Source of the DNA: Streptomyces sp. Je 1-332
GTDB lineage: Bacteria > Actinomycetota > Actinomycetes > Streptomycetales > Streptomycetaceae
DNA: 64,000 bases
Direction: 5' to 3'
Assembly (NCBI RefSeq): GCF_040730185.1
Contig: NZ_CP160402.1
Location: 4,960,001-5,024,000, forward strand
Of this stretch, positions 59,762 to 64,000 are shown one piece after another (positions within the stretch are counted from its first letter, which is position 1; the number at the start of each line of letters is the position of its first letter). The position numbers and the translations under genes were made by a program. The notes under the pieces were generated by a model, which saw nothing but the letters and a program-made list of their open reading frames with translations, did no database searches and was not told where the DNA came from.

Positions 59762-60760
59762 ATGGAGCATGAGCGCAGTTCAGGGCGGCGTCTGTCGCAG
59801 AGTAGTAACGTAGGAGACATCGGCGCGACAGTGTCCGCGCCGGCCGAGCTGACCCCGGAGTCCTGGTCGGCGCTGCTCTCGCCGCGGCTCGCGTACTTCG
59901 CGGGGGTCGCGCGCACGGAGCATGTGACGCGGGCCGCGCAGGAGATGCAGGTGCCGCAGTCGACGCTGTCGCGCGCGTTGGTACGCCTCGAACAGGACCT
60001 GGGTGTCGACCTGTTCGCGCGGCACGGCAGGACGGTGTCCCTGACCCCGGCGGGCCGCACCTTCCTCGCCTCGGTGGAACGGGCGCTCGGTGAGGTGGAA
60101 CGGGCCGCGGAGTCCGTACGGGCGGACGCGGACCCGGCGTCGGGCAAGGTGGCCTTCGGGTTTTTGCACACGATGGGCTCGGAGACCGTGCCCGGTCTGA
60201 TCCGCGCCTTCCGCGCGGACCATCCGAGGGTCCGCTTCAGCCTCGTACAGAACTACGGGGAGGCGATGATCGAGCGGCTTCGGGCGGGGGAGCTGGACCT
60301 GTGTCTGACGTCGCCCGTGCCGGACGCGCCCGATCTCGTCGCCCGCCGCCTGGACGAACAGCGCCTGCGCCTGGTCGTGCCGGACGACCACCGTCTCGCC
60401 TCCCGCAAACGGGTCCGCCTCGCGGAGGCGGCGGACGAGGCCTTCGTGACCCTCGAACCCGGCTACGGTCTGCGGCGCATCACGGACGACCTCTGCCAGG
60501 AGGCCGGCTTCAAGCCGCGGATCGCGTTCGAGGGTGAGGAGGCGGAGACGCTGCGGGGCCTGGTCGCGGCGGGGCTCGGGGTGGCCCTCTTGCCGCCACC
60601 GGCCGTGCCGCGCCCGGGAGTCGTGGAACTGACGGTGACGGGCCAGCGGGCGGTACGGGAGATCGGCGTGGCCTGGCTGGACGGGCACCCGGACACTCCG
60701 CCGGTGGCGGCGTTCAAGAGGTTTCTGTTGGGGCGGCGGGGGCGGTTGCTGCCGGAGTAG
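59762..60760 (+). CDS. LysR-family regulator
   Basis: 332 residues from ATG 59762. Helix-turn-helix about residues 45-75 (TRAAQEMQVPQSTLSRALVR, LEQDLGVDLFARHGRTVSLT), then a LysR substrate domain (GFLHTMGSETVPGLIRAF). It probably controls the divergent MFS gene from the 62-bp gap, which holds ATGCATGAACTGGTCAT. A start at 59735 adds nine residues. Confidence 0.88.
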   Translation: MEHERSSGRRLSQSSNVGDIGATVSAPAELTPESWSALLSPRLAYFAGVARTEHVTRAAQEMQVPQSTLSRALVRLEQDLGVDLFARHGRTVSLTPAGRTFLASVERALGEVERAAESVRADADPASGKVAFGFLHTMGSETVPGLIRAFRADHPRVRFSLVQNYGEAMIERLRAGELDLCLTSPVPDAPDLVARRLDEQRLRLVVPDDHRLASRKRVRLAEAADEAFVTLEPGYGLRRITDDLCQEAGFKPRIAFEGEEAETLRGLVAAGLGVALLPPPAVPRPGVVELTVTGQRAVREIGVAWLDGHPDTPPVAAFKRFLLGRRGRLLPE

Positions 60761-60776
60761 TTCCTTTCCCCAGATC

Positions 60777-60860
60777 CAGCCCGTCCGGCGTTTGAGGACA
60801 TCTTGTACGGGGGTCCAGGGGGCGGAGCCCCATGGTTTCGGGAAGGGGCGGGATCGGGGA
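60777..60860. repeat. Streptomyces intergenic repeat after the LysR gene
   Basis: CAGCCCGTCCGGCGTTTGAG (60777-60796), GGGGGCGGAGCCCC near 60820 and TTTCGGGAAGGGGCGGGAT near 60837 repeat the order seen at 56765-56960, in the same orientation as its second half. Confidence 0.7.
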
Positions 60861-60885
60861 AAGCCCCGCAGGGCCCGCCCCCCCC

Positions 60886-61650
60886 TCAGTGCCGCATCGA
60901 CTCCCCGAACCCCGCCGCGAGCGGCATCCGCAACCCCAACGGCGGCGGAGCCGCCAACGCGTCCTCCAGCGGCCGCGCGTACGCATGGCCGAACAGCGAT
61001 CCCAGGACGAAGTCCGAGGCCAGCGCCTCCACTTCGGACTGGTGCTGCTGCAACCGGTGTCTGTCGGAGTGGACTTCGAACCGGCACACCTCCCGGTTCG
61101 CCTTCTTCGCCCGCGCCGCGAGCCGGAACGAGAGCTCGGGGTCGGTCCGCTCATCGTTCGTGCCGTGCACGATCAGGACCCGCCGCCCCGCGAGCTGTTT
61201 CACCGGTTCGGGGGACGCGGCCACGTCGTCCTCCGGCAGCCAAGGGGCCAGCGCCAGGACGGAGTTGACCGCTTCGTGGCCACTGGCCCGCAGGGCGGCC
61301 CGGCCGCCCATGTCCCTGCCGACGAGGCAGATCGAGACGTCGCCGTAGAGCCGGACGATCTCGTCCGCCGCCCACTCCGCGTCCCGCGCGAGCTGCGCCT
61401 GCGCCCCGTTCCAGCCGCGGTAGCGGTAGTGCACGACGTGCGCGGCGAGCCCCTCCGCGCGGCCGTCCCGGGCCAGCCTGCGGCCGAGCGCGCGCATCGA
61501 GTTCGCGGCGAAGGGGGCCGGCTTGCGGGCGGAGGTCTCGTGGCCGCCGGGGAGCAGCAGCACCGCGCCGCTGACCGCCGATGGGCGGGCGCCGATCACG
61601 CGCCCGAGCCTGGCCGCGCGCGCGGAATCGGGCGTCGCTTGCTGTGCCAT
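60886..61650 (-). CDS. alpha/beta hydrolase (dienelactone-hydrolase-like) with Asp at the nucleophile position
   Basis: 254 residues. LLLPGGHETSARKPAPFA is the oxyanion loop and VLIVHGTNDERTDPEL, HSDRHRLQQH supply the acid and His. The nucleophile elbow reads CLVGRDMGGRAAL, with Asp in place of the usual Ser in G-x-S-x-G. That would fit haloalkane dehalogenase or epoxide-hydrolase-like chemistry, or loss of esterase activity. Divergent from add. Confidence 0.75.
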   Translation of the reverse strand: MAQQATPDSARAARLGRVIGARPSAVSGAVLLLPGGHETSARKPAPFAANSMRALGRRLARDGRAEGLAAHVVHYRYRGWNGAQAQLARDAEWAADEIVRLYGDVSICLVGRDMGGRAALRASGHEAVNSVLALAPWLPEDDVAASPEPVKQLAGRRVLIVHGTNDERTDPELSFRLAARAKKANREVCRFEVHSDRHRLQQHQSEVEALASDFVLGSLFGHAYARPLEDALAAPPPLGLRMPLAAGFGESMRH

Positions 61651-61736
61651 GACAGAACAGTGTCAGAAGCGATGGTGTACGCCACCCTTCCGCAGGGTCA
61701 CTGTTACGTATCGACCCGTGAGATCCCCCCGGCGAT

Positions 61737-61748
61737 CTACGCGCGTAG
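61737..61748. promoter_or_regulatory. nucleoside-regulon operator 5 (add)
   Basis: CTACGCGCGTAG, a perfect 12-bp palindrome, lies 16 bp before the adenosine deaminase ATG; the -10-like TAGAGT follows at 61753-61758. Confidence 0.85.
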
Positions 61749-61764
61749 GCGCTAGAGTGCCGAG

Positions 61765-62934
61765 ATGACGAGCCAGACCACCAAAGCCGGTCAGACGGAC
61801 CGCGAAACGCCCAGCGCCGACCAGATCCGCCGCGCCCCGAAGGTGCTCCTGCACGACCACCTCGACGGCGGCCTGCGCCCCGGCACGATCGTCGACCTCG
61901 CCCGCGAGTCGGGTTACGAGGGTCTGCCCGAGACCGACCCCGACAAGCTGGGGATCTGGTTCAGGGAGGCCGCCGACTCCGGTTCGCTGCCGCGCTATCT
62001 GGAGACCTTCGCCCACACCTGCGCGGTGATGCAGACGAAGGACGCCCTCAAGCGCGTGGCCGCCGAGTGCGCCGAGGACCTCGCCGAGGACGGCGTCGTC
62101 TACGCCGAGATCCGGTACGCCCCCGAGCAGCACCTGGAGCAGGGCCTCACCCTCGAAGAGGTCGTCGAGGCCGTCAACGAAGGCTTCCGGGAGGGCGAGC
62201 GGCGCGCGAAGGCCAACGGCCACCGCATCCGGGTGGGCGCGCTGCTGACCGCCATGCGGCACGCGGCCCGCGCCCTGGAGATCGCCGAACTCGCCAACCG
62301 CTACCGCGATCTGGGCGTCGTCGGCTTCGACATCGCGGGCGCGGAGGCGGGCTTCCCGCCCACCCGGCACCTCGACGCGTTCGAGTACCTCAAGCGCGAG
62401 AACAACCACTTCACCATCCACGCGGGCGAGGCCTTCGGTCTGCCGTCCATCTGGCAGGCCCTGCAGTGGTGCGGCGCCGACCGCCTCGGCCACGGCGTGC
62501 GGATCATCGACGACATCCAGGTCGCCGACGACGGCACCGTGAAGCTCGGCCGCCTCGCCAGCTATGTGCGCGACAAGCGCATCCCCCTGGAGATGTGCCC
62601 CAGCTCCAACCTCCAGACGGGCGCGGCGAGCTCGTACGCCGAGCACCCCATCGGCCTGCTGCGCAAGCTGCACTTCCGCGCCACGGTGAACACCGACAAC
62701 CGCCTGATGTCGGGCACCAGCATGAGCCGCGAATTCGAGCACCTGGTCGAGACTTTCGGTTACACGCTCGACGACATGCAGTGGTTCACAGTCAATGCGA
62801 TGAAATCAGCGTTCATTCCTTTCGATGAACGCCTTGCCATGATCAGTGACGTGATCAAGCCCGGATATGCCGAGCTGAAGTCCGAATGGCTGTTCCGTCA
62901 GACCGCCTCCACCAGGGCTTCTGTCGACGTGTAA
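61765..62934 (+). CDS. add: adenosine deaminase
   Basis: 389 residues. Metal and catalytic motifs in order: [33 protein letters not shown] (catalytic Glu), [15 protein letters not shown] and NTDNRLMSG. It converts (deoxy)adenosine to (deoxy)inosine in purine salvage. It is 5 kb from deoA but carries the same operator, so it looks like the fifth unit of the regulon. The close spacing (-10 to ATG) suggests a very short or no leader. Confidence 0.95.
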   Translation: MTSQTTKAGQTDRETPSADQIRRAPKVLLHDHLDGGLRPGTIVDLARESGYEGLPETDPDKLGIWFREAADSGSLPRYLETFAHTCAVMQTKDALKRVAAECAEDLAEDGVVYAEIRYAPEQHLEQGLTLEEVVEAVNEGFREGERRAKANGHRIRVGALLTAMRHAARALEIAELANRYRDLGVVGFDIAGAEAGFPPTRHLDAFEYLKRENNHFTIHAGEAFGLPSIWQALQWCGADRLGHGVRIIDDIQVADDGTVKLGRLASYVRDKRIPLEMCPSSNLQTGAASSYAEHPIGLLRKLHFRATVNTDNRLMSGTSMSREFEHLVETFGYTLDDMQWFTVNAMKSAFIPFDERLAMISDVIKPGYAELKSEWLFRQTASTRASVDV

Positions 62935-62955
62935 CAGAAATCGAAGCATTGTGGG

Positions 62956-62989
62956 CGCGGCCGGGAACATTAATTCCCGGTCGCGTTTT
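62956..62989 (+). terminator. terminator after add
   Basis: CGCGGCCGGGAA (62956-62967) pairs with TTCCCGGTCGCG (62974-62985) with one G-U pair, loop CATTAA, and is followed by TTTT: a classic intrinsic terminator. Confidence 0.9.
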
Positions 62990-63067
62990 GCTGTTTGCGG
63001 ACCGCCCCTTCACATGTTTACGGTCATGGGCCGCTCAAAAGTCCCCGTCATCAAGGACGCATTGAAG

Positions 63068-63487
63068 ATGAAGCAGTCTGCAGCCAAGACCCTCGGTGTC
63101 GCCGCTCTCGGCGCCGCCTTCGCCGCCGCAGGCGCGGGTGCCGCCAACGCCGCGCCGGCCCTGCCCGACGCCACGGGCGCCCTGGGTTCCGCCACCGCCA
63201 TGCTGCCCACGGAGCAGCTCGGCGAGAACCTGCCCGCGGGTGGCCCCGAGGCGGTCTCCGCCGGCCAGAACGTGGTCGGCAGCACCCTGCAGGCCTCCGC
63301 GCCGACCGTCGGCAAGCTCGGCGAGAGCATGAAGCACGCCGACGACCGGGGCAAGCCCGCTCCGGCCGACCCGGTCACCGGTCTGCTCGGCGGCCTGCCG
63401 CTGGCCGGCGCCCTGCCCGTGCAGGGGCTGCCCCTGCAGGGACTCCCCCTGGAGGGCCTGCCCGTGAACGGTGTGCCGCTCGGCTGA
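63068..63487 (+). CDS. small secreted protein of unknown function
   Basis: 139 residues from ATG 63068 (MKQSAAKTLGVAALGAAFAA). Signal peptide with cleavage after GAANA-A. The mature part is low complexity and ends in a repeated G-L-P-L-Q/E-G motif (about 115-139). Streptomyces encode many such chaplin-unlike small secreted proteins; no function is assigned. Strong convergent terminator follows. Confidence 0.75.
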   Translation: MKQSAAKTLGVAALGAAFAAAGAGAANAAPALPDATGALGSATAMLPTEQLGENLPAGGPEAVSAGQNVVGSTLQASAPTVGKLGESMKHADDRGKPAPADPVTGLLGGLPLAGALPVQGLPLQGLPLEGLPVNGVPLG

Positions 63488-63506
63488 TCAGCACGGTCTC
63501 CGCACA

Positions 63507-63550
63507 CGCCGATGGGGCGCACCCCCGCTCAAGGGTGCGCCCCATCGGCG
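63507..63550. terminator. convergent terminator
   Basis: CGCCGATGGGGCGCACCC (63507-63524) pairs perfectly with 63533-63550 (18 bp) around an 8-base loop, between the secreted-protein and PspC genes. Confidence 0.9.
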
Positions 63551-63578
63551 TACGTGTGTGGCAGCAAGGGCCGCCGAT

Positions 63579-63782
63579 TCACCAGGCTGCCTGCCTGGCC
63601 TTGCTGTCGGAGGGCAACAGGACCCAGAGCGCGATGTAGAGCAGGAACTGCGGGCCGGGCAGCAGACACGACACCACGAAGATCACGCGCATCGTGGTCG
63701 CCGATGTGCCGAAACGCTTGGCGAGGGCGGCGCACACTCCGCCGATCATCCGGCCGTTGGTGGGGCGGGCAAGGGCGGTCAT
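63579..63782 (-). CDS. PspC-domain membrane protein
   Basis: 67 residues: MTALARPTNGRMIGGVCAAL, AKRFG and one membrane helix pair (FVVSCLLPGPQFLLYIALWV). PspC proteins respond to envelope stress. Its promoter is in 63783-64000. Confidence 0.85.
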   Translation of the reverse strand: MTALARPTNGRMIGGVCAALAKRFGTSATTMRVIFVVSCLLPGPQFLLYIALWVLLPSDSKARQAAW

Positions 63783-64000
63783 GGTGGCTCCTTCGTGAAC
63801 CGTCGGTACGAGCTCCGGGGCGTGTACCCCGATGTCTCAAAGCTACGTTCGCGAAGCGGGCAAAGCGTCGCTCTAGGGTGCGATACCGACCCTGGGAATC
63901 GTCGGGGTCGACCCCTGAGAAGCGTCCTCCCGTGGGAGGGGCGCGCGGTGCTCCACATCAGTACGGCGACGGAGCCTGGCCCTGAGCGCGGGCACCACCG
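63783..64000. other. end-of-window intergenic region
   Basis: AT-poor sequence with GGTCGACCCC-type short palindromes upstream of the PspC gene. No convincing gene start or end is visible; a gene beyond the window may begin here. Confidence 0.3.

Noticed and set aside
1..64000. tRNA, rRNA and riboswitch search by eye
   Set aside because: No cloverleaf, rRNA segment or recognisable cobalamin, TPP or SAM riboswitch pattern was found; an Infernal/tRNAscan run would be needed to be certain.

Overview
This window is a stretch of Streptomyces chromosome, or a very close actinomycete. The base composition is strongly GC-rich with G/C in third codon positions, many starts are GTG, genes are compact and often overlap by 1-4 bases, and several gene types are typical of the genus (XRE/DUF397 pair, DUF4253, multiple ECF sigma factors, FG-GAP peptidoglycan amidase, BmpA nucleoside transporter, Streptomyces intergenic palindromic repeats). 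From memory the order resembles the core region around S. coelicolor SCO4855-SCO4901, but no comparison was run.

Layout. (1) 1-9.3 kb: an Lrp/AsnC regulator, a VOC protein, a possibly frameshifted small lipoprotein, the sdhCDAB succinate dehydrogenase operon on the minus strand, an OHCU-decarboxylase-like protein that appears to lack its catalytic residues, a GH20 hexosaminidase and three genes of unknown function. (2) 9.5-24.9 kb, the accessory region: a 2276-residue secreted RHS/YD-repeat polymorphic toxin whose codon use changes abruptly inside the RHS core, followed by about 5 kb of candidate immunity genes. This array holds two intact SUKH (SMI1/KNR4) genes, one SUKH gene broken by a single-base deletion, an N-terminal and a C-terminal SUKH fragment, a duplicated upstream region and an ECF sigma factor. 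DUF4253, DUF397/XRE and a replication-like HTH gene follow. (3) 24.9-35.9 kb: an FG-GAP peptidoglycan amidase, a lipoprotein, two more paralogous ECF sigma factors (one coupled to a membrane protein that may be its anti-sigma factor), an L,D-transpeptidase, a methylmalonyl-CoA-mutase-type large subunit without a B12 domain, and a LysE exporter. (4) 35.4-38.3 kb: a MarR gene, and an FAD monooxygenase divergent from a TetR repressor with two near-identical palindromic operators between them.

(5) 38.3-46.8 kb: a cell-surface glycan locus (acyltransferase, polysialyltransferase-like enzyme, GT2, DUF6716-type transferase, NeuA fused to a HAD phosphatase, NeuB, GT52-like transferase) that probably makes a nonulosonic-acid wall polymer of the teichulosonic type. 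Two exact 10-bp inverted copies sit in its divergent promoter. (6) 46.9-63 kb: an M20 amidohydrolase and then a nucleoside uptake and salvage region: two BmpA lipoproteins, an ABC ATPase, two permeases, cytidine deaminase, thymidine phosphorylase and, 5 kb later, adenosine deaminase. Five transcription units here carry the same palindrome, CTACGCGCGTAG or a near match, in their promoters, so they look like one regulon. The ABC ATPase has no usable ATG/GTG/TTG/CTG start and seems to begin at ATC behind a perfect Shine-Dalgarno sequence. Between deoA and add lie a STAS protein, an ECF sigma factor with a SnoaL-like tail, an MFS/LysR divergent pair and an alpha/beta hydrolase whose nucleophile position is Asp. 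(7) 63-64 kb: a small secreted protein and a PspC protein.

The two strongest leads are the shared nucleoside operator, including the ATC-initiated ATPase, and the RHS toxin with its eroding SUKH immunity array. All functional calls come from reading the translated sequence; no database search was possible.
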